Shown here piece after piece: positions 50,661 to 63,300 of a stretch of DNA of 64,000 nt. Both the position numbers and the translations under genes were made by a program. The notes under the pieces were generated by a model, which was not told the origin of the DNA, made no database searches, and saw only the letters and a list, made by a program, of their open reading frames with translations. The stretch's first letter is position 1. Every line of letters begins with the position of its first letter. This DNA is from Diphasiastrum complanatum (taxonomy: Eukaryota; Streptophyta; Lycopodiopsida; Lycopodiales; Lycopodiaceae), in the NCBI GenBank assembly GCA_029204225.1, contig CM055099.1, positions 54,623,373 through 54,687,372 on the forward strand, in the 5' to 3' direction.

Positions 50661-51930
50661 TTATGGAACTTGTAGCCGGAATTGAAATCTGTGCTTGATT
50701 TCGGGTAACAATATTTTCTGTATCATTACAAAAGATTCAGAAAATGGACATAGAACGTTAACCGAAGAACGAATAAGCACTATGAATACCATGAAATGAA
50801 AATAAACAGATGTTTGTGCAATTTTTAGTACGACGATAAAGCAACTGAGATTGCAAAACAATGATCATGGAATTTTGAAACATCAGATTTTGCAACAGGT
50901 CTACTTTTGAAATGTTGAAATGTCGCAGAAGGAAGTGTTTCGTTGTTGTCTTCCATGTGTTCTACGAAATTATCTTGGTGCAGAACATCCATTTCTATCT
51001 GGTGTGATTCCTCTGTTTGAAAACACAACTATTGTTTTATTCAAAGTTCAAATCACAAGCAAATATATTTTTGCTATTACAAAATTCATTTGCATTATTA
51101 TGAATACAACCTACTTTGTACACACACTACTTTCTACGTACCATCCGTAACGTCGTCTACCAACCTGAGATTAGCATCCAACATATCCGAATTTTGTTTT
51201 TGTGTTGACTCCATCTACACGACACATAGCACAGAAGTTGTGTTTGGCAAACAACAAACTTTGAACAAGGATCTATTATCAAGGAACTCATCAATTGCAA
51301 AACACATTGTCTAGGCACAAAACCCAGGCACATACATACAATTATATCGCAGTTTTTGTTACAGCAATATTGCAGCAGTACTAGTGCAAGGCCTCTCGAT
51401 CAGAGAATAGCAATAGGAAATAGGCATATAACCAGAATAGGTTTTGGAGAAGATGGTCAAGAAAAAACCCGAAGTTCTGGGTATTTAGTTTCCTTCCATA
51501 CTAGAAGATCAGATTCCACGAAGCAGATAAGTAGCCTGTAGTAGTGGTAAGAACCTGCAAGAGAAAGTATGACTAAACATGTACATTGTAATGAGGCATA
51601 TGTGTATCCATATGATGTACAAAGTAATACATATGCTGTATCAATCGACCACAAAATCTTCCACCTGACATGTACATGGAACTTATTCTCCACTCAATTC
51701 ATAGGACGCATGCATTTTCAGGTAAGATAGAGTCTTTTGCAAGTGAAAGTGAAGAATCAGTACCATAAAACTTACGTATGGCGACGTTAGACACACGAAC
51801 AGTATCTGAACAAAATTGTTCAATTGTTTTAACAAGTACAGTAGTGACAGGCAAAGGGCTATTTCCACAGACAATCCCAAAGCACATGGATCCTGTTCTA
51901 GTCCCATTTAGGTTTGGACACATTTTTTAT
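50661..51930 (-). other. Possible upstream exons of the RPA-like gene
   Basis: Minus-strand frames 51028-50825 and 51923-51699 lie upstream of the RPA-like OB fold. The latter contains SPLPVTTVLVKTIEQF and ends at a strong donor-like site (ATAC/GTAAGT, complement of about 51768-51776). No family is recognised, so the exon status is a guess. Confidence 0.25.
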
Positions 51931-53092
51931 AAGCGATCAATTGAAGGTTGTAGTAGAATTACATGAATGGGTTACACTTCGAGAATTGGAGAAACCAATA
52001 TACAGACTCTATTATTAGATGAGCTGAGAAAAAACAAAAGATTTCGGTCTATCCAAGTAGGTTCTTTTTGGATAGTGATATCTATGTTCTTGACTTAATC
52101 TTTCTCTCTATTCAAATTTGTGATGCCAGACTTTGCCTAAGTCTAATTCCAAATTTTATACATGTTTTAAAAGCAATAAGATTGCCAATGTCAAAGCTAT
52201 TGAAATTCACTAATCTAAGGCAATCTAAGGGCCTCCAAGACGAACATGACTCAATGACTTAATTTAAGGTAGGCCCCCAGGTCTTAATTTTATCAGTTCA
52301 GTTTAATGAACAGCCTTTCTAACATCATGTCCTCAGTCTTCAACCCAAAAGATGTGTCCAGTTTTCTTGTTGATTCGCTCTTTTTTAGTGCATTGTTATT
52401 ATGGCCTTGTTATTGATTGAATGCCACCACACCCCTGCTCCCAACTGAACCAACATTTAGGAATGGTGCAATTTTGTAGGATGTACAGTCTTCCTCACTG
52501 ATTTTATTACAATTGTTTAAAGAAAATTTCTTTGCTCATCTAGCTCAGATTGTCAGTCATGCCCAATATCACCTTATCATCCAGATTAATCTTCAATATT
52601 TTTCATAGTAAAGTATAAGTACATAAATGTGATTAATCCAGAAGATGTTTTTGAGATAATGATAAGGGCACAATGCTCCATCATAATAATACTGAAGAAT
52701 GTTAGGACCTTGAGGTTGGAATATCTATGCACCAATATCAAATAAGGGTTACGGTTCCATGAAAATGTAGCAATCCCCAGACTAGAGTTCGTGAAAATTT
52801 CATTTGGGCATGTAGAAAAGGCGAATGTCTTTAAATATCGAGGATTCATGTTTGGGTACTTATAGCCTAATAGTGGAGGGTAATTTATGCCATTAACGCC
52901 CCGGTAGCAACAAGAAAATATTATCCAAGATGATGCTCTTTCAAAAGCAAAAAATATTTGTAATCTATAACTTATGGTTTCCACTTTTAAAGGAGTTGCT
53001 TTACATGCACTTTGTTTAAGTTCGTATTAGGTTGTGCAAAACGCACATTATTTTCCTAGATATTGTTCTTTGTTCATAACTTTAGTCCTTTC
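51931..53092. other. Unassigned spacer before Helentron copy B
   Basis: AT-rich, no domain recognised. The minus-strand frame 52586-52984 has no family signal. Shared sequence with the inverted Helentron block starts only at 53093. Confidence 0.4.
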
Positions 53093-53143
53093 TTTTATCA
53101 ATACATGTGGTGTGCCTACTTCTAACATGTCTTTCTTGCTTCC

Positions 53144-54025
53144 GTGCAGATTCCAAAATTTTGCATAACAATTGCAAACACATACCAAATAGTTTTACAA
53201 CAACAAAACATGACAAGTCTAACAAACAACAATGTTTTAAAATATTCAAATATCCATGAGAAAACCGCAAATTGGACATCTACAATGACAGATGCCTTAA
53301 AAATATTGCTTGAAAACCATCCTACTTACACTCGCAAACAAATCATGCTAGAATTTCAACACATATTCCTGGAAATAAACTATACTTCCGCAACTGTATT
53401 TTATTGTATTAAAATACTTAATAAAGAAATCAATAAAACTACAAACACGTTAACAACATGGACATATAATATGACAAACTATATTGAAGAACTTGTTCAA
53501 CAAACACCAACATTATCTAAAAAACATATTATCAACAAATTCCAAACCAAATTCCCTACTATCATGATGAAAAACGAATGTATTCTATATCGTATATGAA
53601 AAACATTTCGCACCAATAAATGCGTGAACAATACAAGTACGACAAACATCAACAATTGCTCTAAAAAAGTGAAACACAACAAACAGTACTGGACTCACGA
53701 TCTAATATTAGTCATTAGACAATTGATTTTGCAATATCCTACATTATCTACAAAACAACTTATGACCAAATTCTTACATATATTTCCTGATGCGACATGC
53801 ACAAAGGCTAGTATTTTGAATAGATTCACACGCGCTCGTCGACATGCAGTATACAACAAATCGAGAAACCGGATTTCTAAACATGTAACTAAGAATCAAA
53901 CAAACCAAGAATCCAGCAACTACAACTTGATTTTAACAAAACACTATGAATGTATTGAAGATACTCTGATTTATCCATGTATTAGTTGTGAATCTATCTG
54001 CATACTGCGAATTCTGAAAACATAA
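53144..54025 (+). pseudogene. Helentron N-terminal domain with three helix-turn-helix-like repeats
   Basis: One frame with a single TGA at about 53597. Three related units start at Trp codons 53273, 53459 and 53690 (spacing 62 and 77 codons). Each follows W-T-x3-T-x4-L-x4-P-T-(L/Y)-(S/T)-x-K-x3-x-(E/K)-F-x3-F, for example PTLSKKHIINKF and PTLSTKQLMTKF. Predicted helices with a P-T-x-S/T turn suggest a Myb/homeodomain-like DNA-binding fold; that is inference. Upstream, a pyrimidine-rich tract ending in gtgcag (about 53150) could be a splice acceptor. The third unit leads into a Cys motif (YPCISCESIC) usual before Helitron Rep. Confidence 0.75.
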
Positions 54026-54169
54026 ATTTTATCGAGACACTAAAACCCATTTCTTTTGATCTATATATTGAAACTACTTGCTACATATGCAAAGATTGCC
54101 GGAAATACGTACTGCAAAACAAACTGCCCAATTTTTTTTCACCTATAAATATGTGTTTAAATCTTGAAA

Positions 54170-56270
54170 AACGTTCAATTACAACACTCAATGAATTAGA
54201 AGAACGTTTACTAGCTCCTAGAATTGCTTTCTTACAAATACGTGAATTAGCGCACCAAGGTTAGTTTGGAGCAACTGGAAGCATCATAAATGTACTTGCC
54301 AACCTTGACAAAATACAAAATATATTGCCACGTTTTATAGACAATGACAGTGCCATGATTATTGGCCTTAAAAAAAAACTTGAATACAAAACAAACTATG
54401 TGATTGGCAAAGTCCGTCCCATGAAACTAATGACTGCTCTTGCCGATCTTTGTAAAACTCCATTATACCAAAAACTAGGAATTAATGTTAACCATTCTTG
54501 GACAACGTATTTTGACAATCTTGCAAAACATTCATGCTCACCAAACATAGATGAATCCAGCAACCACGAAAATGATAATGAAGAAATCATTATAGATGAC
54601 ACATTAATACATCCATTTACAACTAATGAATATGTTGTCGATTACGAAAACTGCTACAAAACTATCGCTCCTTGTGAAGGTCAAAATCATATTGGAATAT
54701 TTTAAGATACATATGCTGAAGAACTTAATTACCCAACACTATATTTTGGATCTCGACGCGTAATGTCTGTTTCTAACAAATACACGTACCAACACATTGC
54801 AAAATGGGAATTGTTGCACTATAAACACAAATTTAGACAACATACAACAAACCTGTTTTTCAAAGCAATCAGAATACTTATTCATCAAGTTCTTGGTTCT
54901 ATCTGGATAAGATTACGAAAAGGTACATTTCAAAATAAAAATTGACACCAAAAGACGTGATTCATGACACGAATATTGAACAAATGCTTCATTCAAATTT
55001 AGGATATCAGGATTTTGACCATATTCACACATCTCCTGATTATAAACATAGTTTGCGTAAAAATATTTTCGCAATGAAGCGACAACTAGGACCACCCACA
55101 TTTTTAATAACATTATCTTCTGCCGAACATAAATGGTCACCACTCATGTGTTGTTTACAAAAATTAAACTCGAACATTTCACAACGTGGTGATTACAAAA
55201 CTAAAAATGAATTTTTTAGAAACTTGATCAGACATGATCCAACGACGTGTGCAAGATATTATATCATGAAAATAAATGCACTTCGCACATTGATATTAAA
55301 AAAAAACAGATACCCTAGGAAATATTCAAGATTATTTTTTTGTTACTGAATTTCAAAATCATGGCAGTCAACATGAACACGGATTACTATGGGTTGCAAA
55401 TGCACCAATATATGAAAAAGCACCTGAAACTAAAATTACTCAATTTATTGATATGTACATTTCATGTGATAGTTCAAAACTTGACACACAAAATCTAGAT
55501 ATACAAACTCATCATTACCGATCCACATGTTATAAAACTCGCATATCTAAACAATGTCGCTTTCATTATCCACGACCACCAATGCCATACACTAGTATTT
55601 TGCATCCGTATCCAGAAACAGAAACACATATAAAAAACCTTTACCGAAATTTATATCACGTTATCAAAGAAAAATTAAACTGCATTGATACAGTAAAACA
55701 TGCAAATTTTCTAACATGGCTTGCTACATTGCAAATATCACTTCCTGATTATATAAAAGCAATACGCAGCAATTTGAAAAAACCAACAATATTTTTACAA
55801 CGCCATCCAAAAGACATATACACAAACAATTTCAATCCATCCATAAGTCAACTTTGGAATGCAAATATGGATTTGCAATATATTCTTCATCCATATGCAG
55901 CTGCAAGTTACTGCAAATCGTATTTAACGAAAATTGATACTACTCTTTCGCAATCTTTGAAACACTCATTTACAAAATCTATACATCAAAATGTAAATAC
56001 ATTTACAAGATTAAAAAACATGGGGAATGCATTTTTAAATGCATAGCAAATGAGTGCACAACTTGCAGCATTTATTGTATTTACATTACCTTTACATGCT
56101 TCCACGAGAATATTCACATTCATTGATACGGACACTAAAACAACACGAGCATTTGTTCTTAAAAAGAAACACAATTTGCAATGTCTTCACCCGATTCAAC
56201 AGACATCCGGTATGCAACAAAAATTGAAAAATACTTTACTTGACCTGTTGACTATTCAAGCCTTTGTTTA
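54170..56270 (+). pseudogene. Helentron Rep (HUH endonuclease) region
   Basis: The Helitron-like N domain shows LGPPTFLITLSSAEHKW. The HUH motif lies in EFQNHGSQHEHGLLW, His codons at 55372 and 55378. The two-tyrosine motif lies in NANMDLQYILHPYAAASYC, continuing to give Y-C-K-S-Y (Tyr codons 55909 and 55921). QRHPKDIYTNNFNPS precedes it, as in other Helitrons. Upstream is LEERLLAPRIAFLQIREL, typical of Helentron-type proteins. All four key catalytic residues are still encoded, but a one-base shift near 55310 (beside an A run) and a TAG at about 56047 interrupt the frame. Rep nicks and joins single strands in rolling-circle transposition. Confidence 0.88.
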
Positions 56271-56310
56271 GCAAAATTCATTGCAGAATATCAATTAACA
56301 TCATCGCAAT

Positions 56311-57087
56311 ATGCAAACGTCGAAAACCTCAAATAATTACAACAAACTTAAAGATCCTGAAATTTTTTATCGTGAACATCTACTTCTATATAAACCGTTG
56401 CAAGTATCAGAATACATGATTCTAGAATCACATTCATCGTACGAAGCTGCGTACCATGCACACTATGACATAATACAACACAACAAACAAAAACTACATT
56501 TCAATCAAGAACTTGAAAAATACGCATGCTGCAATTGGGAAGACTCCAAAAACGAATCATCAAACACTGAAACATCAAATCGAAACTTGAATACCTGTAA
56601 CATGAATAATTATGATCTACAAACTGAATTTCCAACTCATGCAGAATGCAACCCCAAAAAACAAATAGATACAACTCTAAAATTAACATACAAAATCATG
56701 AATCAAAATACATATTATCACGAACTTGCAAAATTAAATCCCATGCAACGCCTGCTTTTTGATGACATAATGCACAAAAAACGAACAAACAACAAAAAAC
56801 GAATTCATCTATTTTTGTCTGGAGGCGCTAGACAATTATTTAATACACTGCACAGTGAAATTATTCATGCTACATTTGCTCATAAAGCTTACAATCTACA
56901 TATTATTGCAATATATAGACAACCAAATAGTACTATTTCCACGTTTATTGAACAACTAAATATAGTACTTAACAATATTCCCAGAAACGCACCCACTATT
57001 ATATTGGGCGACATAAATATTAATGCATTAAACATAAACACTAATTTCCAAAAACTTGAATCAATTATGCGTGAACATAACATATAA
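56311..57087 (+). pseudogene. In-frame fusion of Helentron linker to EEP domain
   Basis: A 258-codon open frame made by the 1.42-kb deletion. It runs from the linker (DPEIFYREHLLLYKPLQ) to the start of helicase motif I (LFLSGGA), then jumps at 56829/56830 into the EEP domain (RQLFNTLHSEIIHATFAHKA, IILGDININAL). No ATP-binding lysine remains. The frame stays open across the join. Probably fortuitous rather than selected. Confidence 0.85.
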
Positions 57088-57339
57088 CTATCCTTTCAAC
57101 AAGTAACAACTATATATGGCACCCAATTAAATCATGTTTGGCAAACATAGAAAACCCAAAAATTTATCTAGAAATACATACGCTTATTGGTCAGATCATT
57201 CACCAATCAATAAAAAAAACCATTAAAAAAACTTTAACAACATACAATTTATTTCGCGTTGCAAAGGCAGGGCCCCATTGGCTTGCCACAATGCCTTTGT
57301 TTTAATGAACTTTAGGTTGTTTTGTTTAACTAAGAAGAT

Positions 57340-60300
57340 ATGCCTTTCTCGCTTTCTCCTTCTCCTCCTTTGTTGAGGCTGCTGCCAATTCCGCGGCACT
57401 CCTTTTCTGTCGTCAAGGCGCTTTGCATTACTGGTATGAGCGGCATGCATGCCTCAACTGCGCCTGCGGATTCGCATGATGGAAGTAAGGCGACGAGGAG
57501 GAACAAGCGTTTGGAGGTGGAGGGATATGCTGTTGAGGGCATATCTATTGGCGGCCAAGAAACATGCGTGATGATCCCCCAGCTGAGGGTAGCTTTTGAC
57601 ATAGGGCGCTGTCCTCAGCGTGCCATTTCCCATGATTTCCTGTTCATATCCCACGCTCACATGGACCACATTGTGCGTTTCTCCTCCTCATTCATAACTC
57701 TTGTTCATGCGTAATAAGAATTTAGGTTTTAGGGGTTAGCGCCTAAAAGAAGTTGTGTTTGTTGTATAGTTCTTCATTCACATGATTACTCGCCTTTTAA
57801 ACCATTTTTTGTGGGCATAATCTTCCATTCAAGTTTGTTTCCATGCAAGATAGGAATCTTGTCTTTTTACTATATTGTGATGCTTCCATGAACTAGATGA
57901 GGGCTCAAGATTTGGATTGCATCAAGGTTATGAACAATATGATTACTAAGAAAAAATGAGGCTTCAAAATTTTAAGCCCATCCTAATTACGACCAATGAA
58001 ATGGCCATGAAATAATCAGGGCTGAATATTATAGTGGATATTTGAGATGCCAAATATGATCTCCATCATCCAATCATGTAACAATTGAGTATACACAAAT
58101 TAAGATGTTGAGAGAGCCTCTGAACTTATTGAATACCCTCGCAACCTGATGGCGCTCAAAGGGAATATATATTTTACGCCCGACCACTTGCATGTTAACC
58201 ATGCACTGAAACTGCCACATGGAAAATTTTCAATCATTGGTGGTGCAAACATGGGTTGTGCCTTGATTGCTGAATATGTTACTTCAAAATCTTAGTGGAG
58301 GAGTATGAATCCATGTAAAATGAGACATAGGAGCTTGTGGATTTGTTAGAAGGCAAGCAACTTATAGGTTACAAGTGGGTTCAAAGGACCAAGTTCTAGG
58401 TTGTTGGAACTATCAATAAATGTAAGGCAAGGTCATTGCCAAGTGGACAAGTGGTTCACCCGATAAGAATTGGACTTTGATGAGACATTTGCTCCTGTGG
58501 CAAAGAATACATCTAGCGGGACCATGTTGGCCTTTGCGGCATATCTTGGATGGGATTTCCAGCAAATGGATGTCAGTGTGCCTTTCTCAATGGATAACTA
58601 AAGTAGGAGGTTGACATGGAGTACCCATAGGCAAGGGCAAAGAGAATCCAATGTGCAAGTTCAAGAAAGACCTATATGGTTTGAAGTAGGCACCTAGGGC
58701 TTGGTATATTCATATAAATAAATAATTTACTCAACAACAACCCAAGAAGAGTAATTTTGATTGCAATTTGTATGTCTTAAGAGAGAAAGGAAACATTGTT
58801 AATAACTTGACCATCACATGTAGGATGTAGTTGGAAATGTTTTATTGTTAATATAAAGAAAAATGGTTTAAAAGAATGGTTATAAAGAATCTTGTACACC
58901 ATGCAAGGACGAAACACGTTGAGGTGGATCAACAATTTATACAAGAGAAAATGTATAATGGCGAGATGCAGCTTGAGTTCTACAAATTGACGATGAAATT
59001 GCTAACATCTTTACTGAGCCACTAAATAAAGAATAAAATTTGGAATTTTTTGGCACTCGTTAGGTGTTAGGTTGAATAAAATAGCCATTAAAGGAGGTGT
59101 TGAATCATATTTCCTATTTTATCCTTGTTGGCTAGTTATATTAATTAATGCAAGTTGCACAAACGTAATGGCGGCAATTCATCAAAAACACACTGTAACG
59201 CTCCACTTTTGTTACTTGACTAAGTTTAGTGTGCAAGTGGCTGTTTGAGTCTACTTATAGAGATGACAATTCTCAAGACCTAATTTTTGAGGAGTAGTGC
59301 TTTACTTTTTACTAATGGGTGCAAAACTTTATGTTAAAATTCCAAACCTTAAGTGATGTAGTTTCACCTCGTAGAAGTGACATATTTTGACTTTTTTGAA
59401 GCTTTTTTTTATTAATTTAAAGATTATAAATTCTTATTGTGAAGAATGGAAGGGCTATTATCCAACTGAAGAGCAATGTCAGGAGTGCAAGTGTAGCCCT
59501 TTGAAATTGTGTTCCCTTATTCTTTGGTATGCGAAGTGTTGTTCTTAAAGTTGGATAATGAACCAAAAAATTTGCAAAATTTGCATAATGGAGAGGTATC
59601 CAATCCTTCTAGGTTCTACACCCTTTCAGTTGAAATTTTAAAACTTTTTTGAATAGTTTAGATATTTAAGTGAAAGCTTCTGTTCTAGAAAGATTTCATA
59701 TGGTAGATGCAAAGTCTATTGATACTCCAATGGAGTCAAATGTAAAGCTCACTATAAGAGGTAATGAAAGATCCTTCGAGGACATTACTCTCTATAGGAA
59801 GCTAGTTGGTTCACTCATACATCTAACCATCACAAGACCTAATCTTGGCTATTGTGTTGGAAGATCAAGTCAATTTATGCATGATCCTAGTGTGGAGCAT
59901 TGGAAGCTAGGCAAGAGAGTATTGAGGTACATCTCGGGTTCTAGAGATTTTGGCATTTGTTTATAGAGGATCATCACCTAACTTGTATGGATTTTTAGAT
60001 TCGGACTTTGCTAGAGATCAAATGCTCATGCTATTTTCATAGGTGATGGAGCTATCTCATGGATGTCGAAGAAACAAGCAACGATATCATTATCTTCTAG
60101 TGAGGTCGAGTACAAAGCCTTGACTTCATGCACAAAGGAGATGCTTTGGATCAAAAGGATGGTAATGGATTTCAACTTTCTAGAATTTCAAAAGTGTCCA
60201 ATCATCTTTTGTGATAACCTTTCAGCTTAAAGTTTGGCAAGCAATCCTATTTTTCATGCAAGGAGCAAGCATATTGAAGTGGCTTATCATTTTGTGAGAG

Positions 60301-63300
60301 AACAAGTCATGGCAAAGTAAGTGGAGCTACAACATGTCTCTTAAAAGGAGTGTGTGGCAGATTATTTCACCAAAGCATTGGGAAAGGATTTGTTTATGAA
60401 GCATAGAACATCTCTTGGTGTACTATCAAAATCTATGCTAAAACTAGTTGAAGAGGGAGTGTGAAAAAATCAACTAGTTTAGTTGAGATATTTTCGCAAT
60501 TTTGAGGCCAACATGGAATTACAACTTAGAGACAGAGGCCTAAATAGTGTTTTTACTATATTTGGCAAGTAGATAAATGGATGAGGTTGGATTTGGACCC
60601 ATCTAATTGGCTAATCTAGATACATTGCATCTAGTCACTAAAAACTAGGTTTTTGGTGAAGTACCTACTAGGAGTTTCTATTTTATGGCTAGTTTAGGCA
60701 AGTGGCCAGATGACATTTTAGCAGCTATAAATGGCAATACCAGTGTGGAAAAATGATCTTTGTATTCTCTTTCTATGTGGAGAATTTATCTCTTTTGATT
60801 CTATGTCCATCTCTTGCATATTTCTCAAGATATGTTGATTTCTAGTGTATAGAATGTGAATTTTCTTGCTGTAGTTGGATCCACACGTGTGAAAGACTGT
60901 ATGCTATTGTTGTTGTATGGACAAGGACATGTACCATACTGGATCTTAGTGTTTATGATCAGATCTATATGTATTTTGCAATTCTAGCATGTGTAGAATG
61001 GTGATTTCTATCTTGTAGCTAAATGTAGATGTGCAACCAAATTTGGTCAAGATCTTGTTGATCCATTAAGTAGTTTTGGATCTGATTTTCTCACACTCTC
61101 CATCCACCAACTCTCGGGTAGACTGAGTGAATGGCAAAAGGGAAGCCCCACCACTATATAGGCATAGCATAGTGGGTCCCATCAAGCACGGTCCCGACAA
61201 GTGGCACTGAAACATGTCGATAACGCTAGACCTATGTCTTGCCCCTTGCAAGGCTGTGACTGAAGGGTGTACCGTTATGGTACATAACAGGAGGACATCC
61301 ATATGTGCTCTAAGCATCAGGAATAGAGAAGTCAAAGTGTTGTGTGGGCCCACTAGATAGGAGCATGACCTTCTAAGTGATTAACAATGAGACAAAGTTT
61401 CATGAAGAATCGAGTTGAAGCAAATTTCCTATTTTTTAAACCAATTGTGGAGCTTAGTGCCATCAGAAGACCCATCATTCAAAGAGCTGTACCTTCATCT
61501 TGAAATCTTACACAAGAGAGCTTAATTACCACCAATGTGTATGCTTGGAATCATAAATGATGAACTCCAACTAAGACTAATACAGATTATTAAATACAAT
61601 CATTGACAGAGCCCTATAGGCACAATATATCAATCTCCCATGAAGAATCTCTCTACTTAAAGTCACCTTGGGAAGTGTATGGAGCTTTGAGAAACCATAT
61701 ACACTTAAACTGTTAAAAATGGGTGGTAGGGAATTCAATTGTTCCCTCCAAGGTTAGTGCACCCAAAAAGTAGGTACCTTTAAAAATGTCAATTAAGCTA
61801 TGACATCAATAATTTTCTTTAATGAAAGAATTGTGAAAACAACAAGTGCACAAAAGTGACCACACTAACAAAAACTAGCTAATTGGCATTTATAATGACA
61901 AACATTCTACATATTCTTGGTCTTTATTAGCAAGGGGTACATAAAATGCCATCAGATTCAAATTTTGACCATCATATCAAAAATCAGAGCTAAATACAAA
62001 AATTAGAGTTTTCTCCCCAAATCAAAAGAACGTAAAAACTATTGAGAACTTGCACCTTACCTAAAGTGACAAGAAAGTGCTTTGATATAGTAAGTTGATG
62101 TGACAACAAGTTGATGGTAGATCTTGAATCACATAACAATCTCCGGCCGGAAACATCAAGCATGGCCAATAACAGTAATGGCAGATCCCTACAATGGAAT
62201 GCAGACCAGTCTTCCACGAACTCTAAGCATCAAATTTTTTAATTGGGAGTGTCCATGAGTTACTCTACTTATAGCTATTTCGAGGCCCGTAAGTGGGGTA
62301 GAAAGCTATCAAGTCAGAGTTACTAGGGCCCGAGAGTGTTTAGCCCGTTTTTTTTCTGTCACTGACCCCTTTAACCTCAAATCACCAATAAATAAAAAGG
62401 CACCATGGATGCAAGTCATATGCCTATAACAAATACACAAGTCATATCTTGCTTTGCATGCAAAAGACTGAAAATTTCCAGTTTGCATAAGGAAGGATTT
62501 GCTCCATGCAAAGAGAAATTTGCACCATGCAGAAGTCTAAGTTCGTACATTCAAGCAATGAGCTTGCATGTTACGAGAAAAATCTACATCACGAGTCCTA
62601 ATCATAGTTGTCAGCTTCAGAACAATCTAACTATCGTAGGTGTTAACAAGTTACAAAAGTATGGATTTTGACAAGAACTGAATCTCTCATTATAGTATCT
62701 AAAATCTGGCCATTATTCTAGTCTCTAAAATAATATGCTATCCATTGTGAAGTGCCTCTGGTTCTTTATGAGAAATCTGACTTACAGTTGCCATCTTCGT
62801 TGACAGGGTGGAGTTGCCATGTATGTAGCCACACGAGGACTATACAAGATGAAACCTCCTACAGTGATTGTTCCAGCTTGCATCAAGCTCACAGTGGAGA
62901 AGCTATTTGATATTCACAGGGCATTGGATGGTTCAGAGCTCAAGCATGAACTCATAGGCCTTGATGTGGGTATGCTCTCCTTAACCATCTCACTTTTATA
63001 AATATTTTTCGATGCAATGGAGAGAGTAAGCATCTAGGACTGGTGTAACGAAACTAGATTGCTCTTCCCTTTATTTTTAATAGAACCCTGGAATGAGTCA
63101 TATCGATTTTTAGTGTAAATGTGATGAAAACCTATTTGTAGGTTTTGTTATTGGTGCACCAATGACGTTTGAGTGATGTTATGTACTTGAAGATCTATTG
63201 CAAATGTTTAGCACACTTATTTTTTACTTCGGATCAAGTGAACCAGGCTGTGTTGTGTTTGAATGAAAGAGTTAGAAATTGACAGAACATTATCCAGATA

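Larger units (their letters stand above)
53093..57210 (+). mobile_element. Helentron-like rolling-circle transposon, copy B
   Basis: The largest Helentron copy in the window. Order: N-terminal triple repeat (53273-53870), Cys-rich segment and ERLLAPRIAFLQIRELA-type region (54060-54280), DUF6570-like/N-terminal Rep region (54325-54700), Rep (54942-56046), linker (56050-56820), then a direct join to the EEP domain at 56829. Compared with copy A, about 1.42 kb (17636-19055 there) holding all helicase motifs is missing. The end of the coding region is 9 bp shorter-looking, with other small losses near 57205. Several stops and one frameshift break the rest. Element termini could not be defined with confidence. 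Confidence 0.88.

Noticed and set aside
61066-61353. Minus-strand 95-codon frame similar to plus frame 20640-20849
   Set aside because: The similarity is real, but it reflects the repeated LTR flank, not a protein family.
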